A stretch of 34,905 nt of DNA from Chitinophagales bacterium (GCA_020631035.1 JAHDIA010000002.1:8684-43588); one strand, 5' to 3'; counted from the stretch's first letter, positions 8,128-15,787 are shown. A program made the numbers and translations. Notes: generated from the sequence alone by a model not told the origin.

Positions 8128-8556
8128 TCAATTCTTCAAACTCCTAAGCAATAGTTTATTTTTAGCCTTAGAGCATATAGTTTCATTCAAAGAAAAAAAA
8201 GAAGGGCTTGGACCATCATTGTATTCAACACCATCCCAAATCCCTCGTGAATCTTTATACATGATAAGATAGTCTTGAGGGTCGATATTTTCGTCTATTC
8301 TAATATCATATAACACCGACCACATATCATTTGTAACTGATTTGTAACCACCAAGGTCTTGAATCATTATTATACTACCCTCAATAGAATAAGTATAATT
8401 AGAACGATTAGCAAAAATGTTCAACTGGGCATCATTTTTTGATTTTAAGTTCTTTTGTTTTATACGGCAAACTGGACCGATTCCATGTTCCATTGAAACT
8501 GGGTTACTTAGTCTCTTACCGCAAATAGAACATTGATAATGTTTTAAGTTATTCAT
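8128..8556 (-). CDS. DUF6011-like zinc-finger protein
   Basis: A 142-residue protein. Its first 30 residues carry the pattern CSICGKRLSNPVSMEHGIGP followed by Val-Cys (C9, C12, C30), which matches the small DUF6011-type zinc-binding module common in phage and plasmid proteins (CxxC, then GxGP-x-C). The rest (residues 55-142) is a low-GC domain I do not recognise. Such proteins are usually small DNA- or protein-binding accessory factors; their biochemical role is not established. The gene is the last of a minus-strand series that includes the 61-residue duplicated ORFs, and is separated from them by the first GC-rich hairpin repeat. Start ATG 8556. Confidence 0.65.
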   Translation of the reverse strand: MNNLKHYQCSICGKRLSNPVSMEHGIGPVCRIKQKNLKSKNDAQLNIFANRSNYTYSIEGSIIMIQDLGGYKSVTNDMWSVLYDIRIDENIDPQDYLIMYKDSRGIWDGVEYNDGPSPSFFSLNETICSKAKNKLLLRSLKN

Positions 8557-8582
8557 GAAAAAGTATATTAAAGGTTAAAAAA

Positions 8583-8660
8583 GCGTCGGATGAGCGGGCG
8601 GTTGCACGCTTGTACGAAGCCCAAAGCATGCGCTGGCTAACCAGTACAAGCGTCGCCACA
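8583..8660. repeat. GC-rich hairpin element, copy 1
   Basis: The arms CGCTTGTAC (8607-8615) and GTACAAGCG (8644-8652) enclose an inner AGCC/GGCT stem. The element is far more GC-rich than its surroundings and sits between the DUF6011-like gene and the first 61-residue ORF. Confidence 0.7.
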
Positions 8661-8677
8661 TTTTAAAGGTTTAAAAA

Positions 8678-8863
8678 TTATATATCTAAAGGATCAAATT
8701 CATAAGAAAAAAAATCTCTTAGCTCAGATATAGCCGAATTATTATTCATCATTAGCAAATGAGATATGCATCGAATTACTTTTGATAACAGGTATAGGCA
8801 AATACCAACAATATAAGCGATTAAGTATAGAGGTATTAATAATGTTAATATTTTTTTTTGCAT
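8678..8863 (-). CDS. Small membrane protein, copy 1
   Basis: A 61-residue protein with a hydrophobic N-terminal half: residues about 5-28 (LTLLIPLYLIAYIVGICLYL) form one long or two short membrane segments, followed by a basic stretch and an acidic tail ending in FDPLDI. It is identical at protein and DNA level to the copy at 8975-9160. Size and topology would suit a holin-like or other small membrane effector, but no family motif supports that. The start is ATG 8863 just after an A/T-rich leader. The identity of two adjacent copies suggests a very recent duplication rather than selection for two distinct products. Confidence 0.6.
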   Translation of the reverse strand: MQKKILTLLIPLYLIAYIVGICLYLLSKVIRCISHLLMMNNNSAISELRDFFSYEFDPLDI

Positions 8864-8879
8864 AAAAAAAGTTTAAAAA

Positions 8880-8957
8880 GCGTCGGACGAGCGGGCGGTT
8901 GAACGCTTGTACGAAGCCCAAAGCATGCGCTGGCTAACCAGTACAAGCGTCGCCACA
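8880..8957. repeat. GC-rich hairpin element, copy 2
   Basis: Same element as at 8583, with arms at 8904-8912 and 8941-8949. The octamer AAGCGTCG occurs both at its left boundary and just inside its right boundary as a direct repeat. Confidence 0.7.
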
Positions 8958-8974
8958 TTTTAAAGGTTTAAAAA

Positions 8975-9160
8975 TTATATATCTAAAGGATCAAATTCAT
9001 AAGAAAAAAAATCTCTTAGCTCAGATATAGCCGAATTATTATTCATCATTAGCAAATGAGATATGCATCGAATTACTTTTGATAACAGGTATAGGCAAAT
9101 ACCAACAATATAAGCGATTAAGTATAGAGGTATTAATAATGTTAATATTTTTTTTTGCAT
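8975..9160 (-). CDS. Small membrane protein, copy 2
   Basis: Identical 61-residue product to the ORF at 8678-8863, including the hydrophobic segment at residues 5-28 and the acidic C-terminus. Transcription would run from right to left: the 80-residue gene at 9280, hairpin copy 3, this ORF, hairpin copy 2, ORF copy 1, hairpin copy 1, DUF6011-like gene. Each small ORF is thus bounded by the same hairpin, which resembles a gene-cassette arrangement. There is no separate evidence for function. Start ATG 9160. Confidence 0.6.
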   Translation of the reverse strand: MQKKILTLLIPLYLIAYIVGICLYLLSKVIRCISHLLMMNNNSAISELRDFFSYEFDPLDI

Positions 9161-9176
9161 AAAAAAAGTTTAAAAA

Positions 9177-9253
9177 GCGTCGGACGAGCGGGCGGTTGAA
9201 CGCTTGTACGAAGCCCAAAGCATGCGCTGGCTAACCAGTACAAGCGTCGCCAC
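9177..9253. repeat. GC-rich hairpin element, copy 3
   Basis: Third copy, arms at 9201-9209 and 9238-9246. It matches copy 2 up to CGCCAC at 9253 and then diverges, marking the boundary of the repeat unit before the 80-residue gene. Confidence 0.7.
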
Positions 9254-9279
9254 TACCCAAAGCCGATGCAAATAAAAAA

Positions 9280-9522
9280 TTATAATTGGTTAAAAATATT
9301 ACCAGGTTTCGGAATGGTCTTTTTGGCTTCAGGAAATTGCTTATTGAGGTATCTCAATATATCCGTTAGCGCATACCATTGTTTAGTGGCTTTTTTCCTT
9401 GTTAGTTGTTTGGTCCCAATTAGGCGAGGGTATACTTTTTTTCTCATAGAGAGTTCTCTCTCAATTTCCTCAATCCATGTTTTAGGTCGGGTTTTATATT
9501 CTTGCTGGTTAAAATCGTTCAT
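9280..9522 (-). CDS. Hypothetical basic protein
   Basis: An 80-residue basic helical protein (several KK and RKK clusters, for example MRKKVYPRLIGTKQLTRKKA). Its composition suits a small DNA-binding protein, but no HTH or zinc motif is evident. It lies 5 bp after the stop of the 81-residue gene upstream, so the two are probably translated from one message. Start ATG 9522. Both sit between the candidate origin and the cassette-like array, in the early gene region of the phage. Confidence 0.55.
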   Translation of the reverse strand: MNDFNQQEYKTRPKTWIEEIERELSMRKKVYPRLIGTKQLTRKKATKQWYALTDILRYLNKQFPEAKKTIPKPGNIFNQL

Positions 9523-9527
9523 GGTTG

Positions 9528-9773
9528 TTAGTTTAAAGGGTAAAGAAATGTATCGTAAATATTGAAGTCCTCAGCGTCGGCAACGAGCACACCAAATGCG
9601 GTAATGTGAAGCCCTGGAAAAGTTTTCGCAAGATTGGCGGCAATGGTATTGGTTTGTATTGGACATTGACTTGCACCAATGAGCGTATTGTCCGCCCAAA
9701 TCTCATATTTTGGGTTTAGGCTGACAATTTGGCGGTTTTGGTTTTTTGTTGATAGGGGCAATGTTGCGGTCAT
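9528..9773 (-). CDS. Hypothetical small protein
   Basis: An 81-residue soluble protein, beta-rich by appearance (YEIWADNTLIGASQ, LHITAFGVLVAD), with no recognised motif and no signal peptide. It is the gene immediately downstream of the GTAGT-rich candidate origin region and is followed 5 bp later by the 80-residue basic protein. Start ATG 9773. Small proteins at this position in phage replication regions are often host-modulating or replication accessory factors, but nothing here decides it. Confidence 0.55.
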   Translation of the reverse strand: MTATLPLSTKNQNRQIVSLNPKYEIWADNTLIGASQCPIQTNTIAANLAKTFPGLHITAFGVLVADAEDFNIYDTFLYPLN

Positions 9774-9842
9774 TTTAGTAGATTTTGGTGGAAAAATTGG
9801 TTTTTTTAAAAAAATGGTGTCTTATACTTTGAATATGTCGAA

Positions 9843-10067
9843 AACTACAACTACATAACTACAAATGTAAAAAAAACACTTAAAACGTTGATAATCAATG
9901 ATTATGCTATGTAGTTCTTATGTAGTTGTGTGTAGTTGTAACAACTACGTGTAGTTGCTACAACTACGTTAGAACTACATAAGAACTACATACTATTTAT
10001 GGTTTAAGTTGTTGATAATTAGATGTTTATGTTTTTTTACTAATTTTTGTAGTTGTGTAGTTGTAGT
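9843..10067. repeat. Dense ACTAC/GTAGT array with nested palindromes, candidate replication origin
   Basis: Thirteen copies of ACTAC or its complement GTAGT lie in 225 bp. Many are joined as palindromes: GTAGTTG-taa-CAACTAC and GTAGTTG-cta-CAACTAC (9932-9967), enclosed by a larger inverted pair TGTAGTTCTTATGTAGTT / AACTACATAAGAACTACA (9910-9990). The flanks are AT-rich. The array touches the 3' end of the primase-helicase gene. Iteron arrays next to replication genes are typical of origins; that this is one is an inference. Confidence 0.55.
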
Positions 10068-10069
10068 TT

Positions 10070-13000
10070 TTATGGTTTTTTTTGAAACGGTATTTGTTTT
10101 TGTTGGTTTTTGGAATCTTTGATAAATGCTTGGAACCTAGCTGCCAAATCTTCATTCTCGTTTTTAAGCTGTGCAATTATATCTTCATAGTCTGGCTTTT
10201 GTCCGAAATCCTCAATATGAGCTTTTGGAGCTAAGTCGATGCCTCGTTCTTGTAATTTGCCATAGTCGTAAACATATGCCGTCGTGGGTTTTCCTGTACC
10301 GAATCGGGTTTGGTGGTTGGCTGCGAGAAATGCTTCGTCATTTTTGAGGTAATGGCGTAAAGACTTGTCATCTAAGGCACCCGCTCCGAACATTGATTTG
10401 TATCTTGGTCCGTATTGAGGAAATATATTGGTGAATTTGAATTTTAGTAAGGTCTTTGCTTCGCCCTCCCAATCAGCCTCGACAATCTTATAATCGTATG
10501 GTGTTTCTAATGTATTGTTTTTGTCTTTGACTGCTGATTCAAAACATAACCAGAAGCGACCAAGATCAATGGAGCCTCCAAAGTCCTTTTGTTGTAAGCT
10601 CAGTATTTCTATTGTGAACTTTTGTAGTTTTTCATATGTAAAAGGAAATGCTAGATAAGGCGATAATACATTGTACATTGACAATAACATACACAGATAA
10701 TCGGATGTACGGGATTTTAGTATCCCGTCCTCTACGAGTTTGATGTGTTTTTCCTGTTCTTTTCTGAACTCTTTACGGAACAATTGTTGGACTGCTGGAC
10801 GATATTTGAGCACCTGAGCGAGTAAGTGGACAATTCCATCGGTTTCGTAGTCTCTCATTTTGTTGAATGCGCTTTTATTAAATTCCCGTTTGTTAAATCG
10901 CAATATGATAAACCTTGTATAAAGGTCCTCGTGTATTGTTGGAAGCTGTGTTCCACAAACCAACACCTGAGAACGCATCGGAAATACGACGGTACGGTTG
11001 TTGTTTGAATAGGCTTTATTTCTGTTTGGGTTTCGGTTGTAAGTTGCTCGTAATAGTCCTGTGTGTCGTTTTTGCTCGGCTGTAATGTTTTTATATTCGT
11101 CAAGCAATAGCGTAGCGTCGCAAAACTTGGACATTGTGGCATTTATTCCCTTTGGTGTAGAATCACCACATAAATCAATGGGGAATTGACGTTCCCCAAA
11201 CCAGGATAACATTGATTTAGCCATTTGGGTTTTACCCGTTTCAGGTTGTCCATAACTGAACAGCATCGGCATTGACTCATTTAGCGATTTGAATACCTCC
11301 GTTGAGTGAACCAAACACATAAGATACATGAGTCCTATCATTCCATTATTTTGATAATTGGTAAGGAACAGCTGAGTATATTCCTCAAAACTAACATCGG
11401 TCGATATGTATCTGAATTTACGTTCATCAACGACCATGTTTTTATCCACGGATTTACTGAAATATGGTAAGTATAGATAGGTTTTGTTTTGAATCTTGAC
11501 GATGTTTTTTTGTTCGTCTACTGGGTGAAAAACACCATCTTTGATAATACCGTTTGACATTATATACGCCTGGTGTTCTTCGTTCCATCCAAGGAAATTG
11601 GGTTCGATGCAAAATTTTTCTTTCTCGAAAAGTTTTGCCTTTATTTTGCCGAGGTCTGAGTCGGACCCCATAAAACGAAAATTCCCCATTCCCTCTAATA
11701 CTCTTTTGAACTTTGACAAGTTGATCATGTCCTCGATAGCGAACTCGACTTGTTTGCGGACACCTGCATCGTTGACAATTTCCATTACTCTTTTTTGATC
11801 CTGTATAAACATATCGGGTATAAGAATAAAATTTGATTTTGCCGAACCTGAGTAAGTTGCTGAAGACGTAAAAAAGTATTTGTTTGCTTCCTCATAGAAA
11901 CCATAGTTCTCTATATCGAACCTTTGTTGGTCGGTTCGCTTTATTTTCCCCGTTCGTTCGGCTTCGAGTTTTTCGTCGATTATTTTTTTTACGGCTTTTG
12001 TAAGGTCTGCTTTGTTGAACTTGAATTCTGTACAAATCTCTTTTGTTAACTTCTGTCGAATATTTTCGGCTTCAATACTCGATAGCAATAGGGCAACATA
12101 AGACTCTAATTGTAATAGTGCAAAAGTGTCTTTGTCTTCTGGATAGGCTTCAGATACCAGGTAATTGATTCCTAGTTGGGAGCTGTTCAACACTTCTAAC
12201 ATTGCCAATTGTTCCCGTAATTGATTCCTAGATTCAATGAAGTTTATAAACTGCTTTTGTTTCCATTGACTGTACTTTGGATAAGTTGATTTCGTATATA
12301 ATAAATCAGCGGGGTCTTTGCCCTCAGCTATGATACATATTTGTACATTCAATTGGTTACGGATACCAATTTCGATGGCTTTTTTGGCTGCTTTGCGTCC
12401 CGCTTCGTCGCCATCAAAAATAAACACCACATTGGGCGTATATCGGGCAATGATTTGGGCGTGTTGCTCGGTAAAGGCGGTACCACAAGTGGCAATCGTG
12501 TTGATCCAACTTTCTTGGTACATAAGGTCGGCATCTGTATAGCCCTCGACGACATATACTTTGTTATGTTTTTTGATGGCTTTCTTTGCTCGATGTAGCC
12601 CATACAAAGTCCTCTTTTTCTCAAATATTTCGGAATCAGTGCTATTGATGTATTTGGGGTTTTCCCTTGTGGTTTTATCCAACGTTCTTGCACCAAATGC
12701 AACTATGTCACCTTTGGTATTGTGTATTGGGAATGTAATACGGTTTGACCAAATGTCGTCTTTGTTTTTCCCTTCCCAATATCCGATCCCTAGTTCGGCA
12801 ATTGTTGCGGGTGTATAGCCTCGTTTGCTGAGGTACTCCAGCGCATCGGGGCGGCTCGCCATTGCGGCGAGTGCCTTTTGTTGCGAATCTTGTATTTTCT
12901 GTTTGAGCTTGCTGGTTCGGTCTTCTTTCTCTATTCGTTGCTGTTTGGTGGTATCGTCTTCATCTTCGTACTTAATGGTAATGTTGAAGTGTTCAGCAAT

Positions 13001-13255
13001 CCACTTTACAGCCTCATAATAGGAAAGTTGTTTCTCGTCCATTACCAAGGACGCCACATTCCAGGTTTTGCCGCAAGAACCAAAGCAATGTACTGTATTG
13101 GAATTTTCATAATAGTGCATTGATGGTGTCTTCTCTTCATGGAAAAGACAACAACATTTATTCTTTTTTATATAGTCAGAACCTCGAAAATGCTCTATGA
13201 TTTGAGATATGTCGGCATACTCCAGTATTTCCTGGACATTAGATATATAAGCCAT
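10070..13255 (-). CDS. Bifunctional DNA primase-helicase
   Basis: A 1061-residue replication protein. Residues 34-61 form a CHC2-type zinc finger (C36, H39, C57, C61) that recognises template DNA. Residues 232-300 are a TOPRIM catalytic fold with EGYTDAD at 237-243 and the metal-binding DGDEAGRKAA at 281-290, which together mark a DnaG-like primase. The C-terminal part has a P-loop GQPETGKTQ at 669-677 and Walker B LLLDEYKN at 716-723, the ATPase of a phage-type helicase. One polypeptide can thus unwind DNA and prime synthesis. The very long middle section has no motif I recognise. It sits beside the GTAGT array, fitting origin-proximal replication. Start ATG 13255. Confidence 0.9.
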   Translation of the reverse strand: MAYISNVQEILEYADISQIIEHFRGSDYIKKNKCCCLFHEEKTPSMHYYENSNTVHCFGSCGKTWNVASLVMDEKQLSYYEAVKWIAEHFNITIKYEDEDDTTKQQRIEKEDRTSKLKQKIQDSQQKALAAMASRPDALEYLSKRGYTPATIAELGIGYWEGKNKDDIWSNRITFPIHNTKGDIVAFGARTLDKTTRENPKYINSTDSEIFEKKRTLYGLHRAKKAIKKHNKVYVVEGYTDADLMYQESWINTIATCGTAFTEQHAQIIARYTPNVVFIFDGDEAGRKAAKKAIEIGIRNQLNVQICIIAEGKDPADLLYTKSTYPKYSQWKQKQFINFIESRNQLREQLAMLEVLNSSQLGINYLVSEAYPEDKDTFALLQLESYVALLLSSIEAENIRQKLTKEICTEFKFNKADLTKAVKKIIDEKLEAERTGKIKRTDQQRFDIENYGFYEEANKYFFTSSATYSGSAKSNFILIPDMFIQDQKRVMEIVNDAGVRKQVEFAIEDMINLSKFKRVLEGMGNFRFMGSDSDLGKIKAKLFEKEKFCIEPNFLGWNEEHQAYIMSNGIIKDGVFHPVDEQKNIVKIQNKTYLYLPYFSKSVDKNMVVDERKFRYISTDVSFEEYTQLFLTNYQNNGMIGLMYLMCLVHSTEVFKSLNESMPMLFSYGQPETGKTQMAKSMLSWFGERQFPIDLCGDSTPKGINATMSKFCDATLLLDEYKNITAEQKRHTGLLRATYNRNPNRNKAYSNNNRTVVFPMRSQVLVCGTQLPTIHEDLYTRFIILRFNKREFNKSAFNKMRDYETDGIVHLLAQVLKYRPAVQQLFRKEFRKEQEKHIKLVEDGILKSRTSDYLCMLLSMYNVLSPYLAFPFTYEKLQKFTIEILSLQQKDFGGSIDLGRFWLCFESAVKDKNNTLETPYDYKIVEADWEGEAKTLLKFKFTNIFPQYGPRYKSMFGAGALDDKSLRHYLKNDEAFLAANHQTRFGTGKPTTAYVYDYGKLQERGIDLAPKAHIEDFGQKPDYEDIIAQLKNENEDLAARFQAFIKDSKNQQKQIPFQKKP

Positions 13256-13364
13256 TATGTATATGGTATAAGAGGGTTAAAATATAGTTTGGAAAACTAA
13301 AGGCGGGTTCGATATAGATGGCTTGACCGCTTTTAGGTTCCTTTAAGTTGTTTTAAGCGATTTT

Positions 13365-13649
13365 TTAGGCGGTTGCTTCGACCGCTACAGGCATTAATTT
13401 ACTTTCAAATTCGTGTGTAAAGCTTTCTTTTAAACTTTGCGAATTTGAAAAAAGTATGATTTTGCATTTTTGCAAGAATGTATAAACCTTTTCATTCTTT
13501 CTAGTTTTGGTGTCTATCATATATAAATATTCTGGTGTCAGTCCGATTGTGCCTCGTTGACTTACATATCCCAATTCTTTAGAAATCTTTGCAATGATTT
13601 GATAATGTTCTCGCTGTAGCTGTTTTTTTTGCAATTTTTCTTTATTCAT
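13365..13649 (-). CDS. Hypothetical small basic protein, divergent from repressor
   Basis: A 94-residue basic protein with a helical, Lys/Gln-rich N-terminus (MNKEKLQKKQLQREHYQIIA) and a YLYMIDTKT segment resembling a small beta unit. It is transcribed away from the repressor, with 70 bp between the two starts, a space filled with TTTCAAATTT half-sites. It is therefore the first gene controlled from the leftward early promoter and lies upstream of the primase gene. By position it could be a Cro-like or replication-control protein, but no HTH can be seen clearly. Start ATG 13649. Confidence 0.6.
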   Translation of the reverse strand: MNKEKLQKKQLQREHYQIIAKISKELGYVSQRGTIGLTPEYLYMIDTKTRKNEKVYTFLQKCKIILFSNSQSLKESFTHEFESKLMPVAVEATA

Positions 13650-13651
13650 CG

Positions 13652-13716
13652 TTTCAAATTTTTAAAAAATTAAGTAATTTGTTTTCAAATTTATAACAGT
13701 TATTTCAAATTTGAAA
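13652..13716. promoter_or_regulatory. Bidirectional early control region with repressor-type palindrome
   Basis: A perfect 14-bp palindrome TTTCAAATTTGAAA at 13703-13716 ends 3 bp before the repressor ATG. Two partial sites, TTTCAAATTT at 13652-13661 and TTTCAAATTTATAA at 13683-13696, lie nearer the divergent gene. On the minus strand TAAATTTG (13686-13693) fits the -7 box pattern. Binding at the palindrome would block the repressor's own start, as in autoregulated lysogeny switches. Confidence 0.55.
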
Positions 13717-13719
13717 ATT

Positions 13720-14088
13720 ATGAACAAAAAAAATTCAAATAAGAAGCTTGATAATACCTATGTTTTAGGATTTATTGAGCGTTTTAACACCTTACGAGAA
13801 GACATCGAAATGTCTGACACTCAATTCGCTACGCTTGCCGAAACGAGTGGCGCATCATATTCAAAATTTTTTAAGACAAAAGACAGTGATTTAGGACTTT
13901 CTCGCTTTGTCAAAATGGTAAACAATGATCTTTTGGTCGATTGGGACCTTAATCATTTGCTGAGGGGTGGGGGTGATCCTTATATCTCAAATATGGGGAA
14001 CAATCGCATTGTGAGGCTTGAGGAAAAGGTCGCACATCTTGAGGAAAAAGTCAGCTTATTAATACAGAGCAATACAGGCAAAAAGTAA
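13720..14088 (+). CDS. XRE-like HTH transcriptional regulator, probable phage repressor
   Basis: A 122-residue protein. Residues about 33-65 (SDTQFATLAETSGASYSKFF and onward) have the spacing of an XRE/lambda-type helix-turn-helix. The segment DWDLNHLLRGGGDPYI matches the position and shape of the WLL-G-G-M tail that follows the HTH in many Bacteroidota XRE proteins. Residues 96-115 form a short coiled coil (RLEEKVAHLEEKVSLL) likely to dimerise it. The reading frame is open three codons further to a TTG at 13711, but that would place the start inside the operator; ATG 13720 is preferred. Its divergent neighbour and the integrase gene 325 bp downstream fit a lysogeny repressor. Confidence 0.7.
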   Translation: MNKKNSNKKLDNTYVLGFIERFNTLREDIEMSDTQFATLAETSGASYSKFFKTKDSDLGLSRFVKMVNNDLLVDWDLNHLLRGGGDPYISNMGNNRIVRLEEKVAHLEEKVSLLIQSNTGKK

Positions 14089-14413
14089 GGTCGTGCGACA
14101 ATCTGCGACAATTGTCAAAAATTCAGATATGTATTTATCTGCTTAGAAACAACTTACTTAACGACTGGCTAAGGTCTTGCGACCATTTGCGACACAAATA
14201 TGATAATGTTAGTTTTGTAAACCCCTGTATCACAGGTGTTTTAATTTGGGATTTCGGTATGTTTCAAGTCCTGCTCCCGCAATTTTTTACAATATAACTC
14301 GTTGATTATCAACGAGTTATATTTGTTTTTAGGGCCTCTGCGACAAGTCCTGCGACAAAAACAAATTAACATTATTCTCTATTTGTTGGCGAAAAGCTGG
14401 GAAATTTTGAATA
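14089..14413. other. Repressor-integrase intergenic region: TGCGACA pairs and a long palindrome
   Basis: No convincing gene. Three pairs of TGCGACA or TGCGAC are present: 14094/14104, 14178/14188 and 14339/14351, with start-to-start spacings of 10, 10 and 12 bp, about one helical turn. Between the last two pairs lies a hairpin AACCCCTGT/ACAGGTGTT (about 14218-14240) and the perfect palindrome at 14291-14323. Paired direct repeats beside an integrase gene resemble arm-type integrase sites or an excisionase target, although repressor or terminator roles are possible. Confidence 0.45.
14291..14323. repeat. Perfect 33-bp palindrome upstream of integrase
   Basis: Sixteen-bp arms AATATAACTCGTTGAT and ATCAACGAGTTATATT flank a single central T at 14307, followed by TGTTTTT. 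It could act as a terminator for the repressor message, as a recombination core, or as a binding site for a dimeric protein. It is too long and perfect to be chance. Confidence 0.7.
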
Positions 14414-15685
14414 ATGAAAAAAAAATTTTTTCCTGCCGAATTGAAAATACCTTCTAAGGTTAGCAAGGATCAACGGTATTACCTTGCGTACAAAATTCTG
14501 AATAACAAGTCGGGCAAATATGAGCGTTTCCGTGATTATGTTTCACGGGTTGATTTTGTGACGGATAAGGAGCAATTGACCGAAGCTAAGAGATTGCAAA
14601 AGGAAATCAATTTGACGCTCGAAGCGGGTACACATGTTCGTTTGGGCGGTAAACGAATGCTTACGAAAATGGAAACGGCTTTCGAGACGATTTGGGAGGT
14701 GTGGCAACAGCGGATTAAAAGGCGGACGATTAATACATATAATACGATGTTTCGTTTTTTCTTTAGCTATTGTAAAGAGCAGTTCTCACCAAATTTGACC
14801 TTTGCCAACTTTACTCGTGAGATGGCGTCGGGTTATGCGGACTATGTGGAAATTAAGAAGCATAAGCCCAAAACAGTCTTGAATCATGTTTCGCTTATTC
14901 ATACACTTTTTGCTAAGTTGCAAAAACGGGGGTTTGTGAAAATGAATCCTTTTGATAACCTTGATTTACCCAGCGATAAAGTAAAGCGGATACGATATGT
15001 TGAGGCTGAGGACCGAAATATGATATTTAAGTGGTTGAAAGAAAATGATCCCGATTGTTATTTGTATTGTTTGTGTATTTACTATTTGTTGGCTCGTCCT
15101 GTTGAGTTGATTAATGTACAAATACGGGACATTAATTTTAAGGAACAAAAAATCCGTTTTTCTCATAAGAATGTAAAGAATGATATAGATAAGTATACTC
15201 GTATACCCGATGTTCTCATGCCTGTATTTTTGGATAAGCAATTAGACAAATACAATGCGAATTGTTATTTGTTTACGAAAGGTTTTCGGGTGGGTGCTGA
15301 AGCTTGGAAGTATACGAGTAGACCAGGGGACGTCATAAGGAAATATAGAAACCTGAACAACTGGAAAAGTGACTTTGTTGCATATGACTTGAAACCGACG
15401 GGTATACAAGACTATCTCGTCGCTGGTGTCCCAGTTGACCAGGTGCAACTACAGGCGGGTATCACTTGGGAGGAAATGGCAACTTATTTGGAATTGAAAA
15501 AAATGCGGATGCCTGGTTTGGAATTGATGAAAAAGGCACCTGAGTTGGTTATGGAAACGAAGTGGAAAAACAATATAAGAGTTAAGGCGGTATTTGATCA
15601 GTATTTGAATTTGGATGCAGACGAGCGAGAAATGTTTGATAAGGCGGTTTATAATTTGAAAAGGCAAAAAAATACAACTACATAA
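14414..15685 (+). CDS. Tyrosine recombinase (phage integrase), with altered catalytic motif
   Basis: A 423-residue protein with the layout of a Bacteroidota tyrosine integrase: an N-terminal arm-binding region (1-80), a SAM-like core-binding helical domain (about 90-185), and a catalytic domain (about 195-365). Visible catalytic features are R228 in LLARPVELINVQIRDI, a likely lysine at 252 or 255, and Y358 in ATYLEL. The HxxR and GH motifs are degenerate: the usual position reads YDLKPTG (324-330), and the GH position reads AGITW. Relatives in Bacteroidota often have LKHTG there, so this may be family variation rather than loss of function. Its stop codon overlaps the second GTAGT array. It would integrate and excise the phage genome. 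Start ATG 14414. Confidence 0.8.
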   Translation: MKKKFFPAELKIPSKVSKDQRYYLAYKILNNKSGKYERFRDYVSRVDFVTDKEQLTEAKRLQKEINLTLEAGTHVRLGGKRMLTKMETAFETIWEVWQQRIKRRTINTYNTMFRFFFSYCKEQFSPNLTFANFTREMASGYADYVEIKKHKPKTVLNHVSLIHTLFAKLQKRGFVKMNPFDNLDLPSDKVKRIRYVEAEDRNMIFKWLKENDPDCYLYCLCIYYLLARPVELINVQIRDINFKEQKIRFSHKNVKNDIDKYTRIPDVLMPVFLDKQLDKYNANCYLFTKGFRVGAEAWKYTSRPGDVIRKYRNLNNWKSDFVAYDLKPTGIQDYLVAGVPVDQVQLQAGITWEEMATYLELKKMRMPGLELMKKAPELVMETKWKNNIRVKAVFDQYLNLDADEREMFDKAVYNLKRQKNTTT

Positions 15686-15771
15686 CTACAAAGGTGTGTT
15701 TTGTGTATAAGTGTTTGATTTTCAAAATAATAATTTGTAGTTCTGGTGTAGTTTCTTGTAGTTGTTGTAGT
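15673..15771. repeat. Second ACTAC/GTAGT array, sharing a 20-bp sequence with the first
   Basis: Six ACTAC/GTAGT pentamers in 100 bp. The first 20 bp (15673-15692) are identical to 9846-9865 in the first array, in the same orientation, 5.8 kb away; the integrase stop codon lies inside this repeat. The two arrays bracket the primase, repressor and integrase genes. Confidence 0.55.
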
Positions 15772-15787
15772 TAGATTTAAAATATTC

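Larger units (their letters stand above)
8580..9253. repeat. 297-bp tandem duplication: ORF plus GC-rich hairpin, with a third hairpin copy
   Basis: The unit contains a GC-rich hairpin (about 75 bp) and a 61-codon ORF. The unit start at 8583 recurs at 8880 and the hairpin alone again at 9177, each 297 bp apart. The two ORFs and their flanks are identical; the first hairpin differs from the others by two bases (GGATGAG for GGACGAG, TTGCACG for TTGAACG). The third copy ends abruptly at 9253. Identity in an AT-rich background points to recent duplication by recombination between hairpin copies. Confidence 0.85.

Noticed and set aside
8580-9253. Integron attC sites
   Set aside because: Hairpin-with-ORF layout fits, but the GTTRRRY/RYYYAAC boxes are only partly matched and no integron integrase is present, so I kept it as a hypothesis only.
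14112-14297. Plus-strand open frame between repressor and integrase
   Set aside because: It covers the TGCGACA pairs and the start of the palindrome and has no recognisable protein features.
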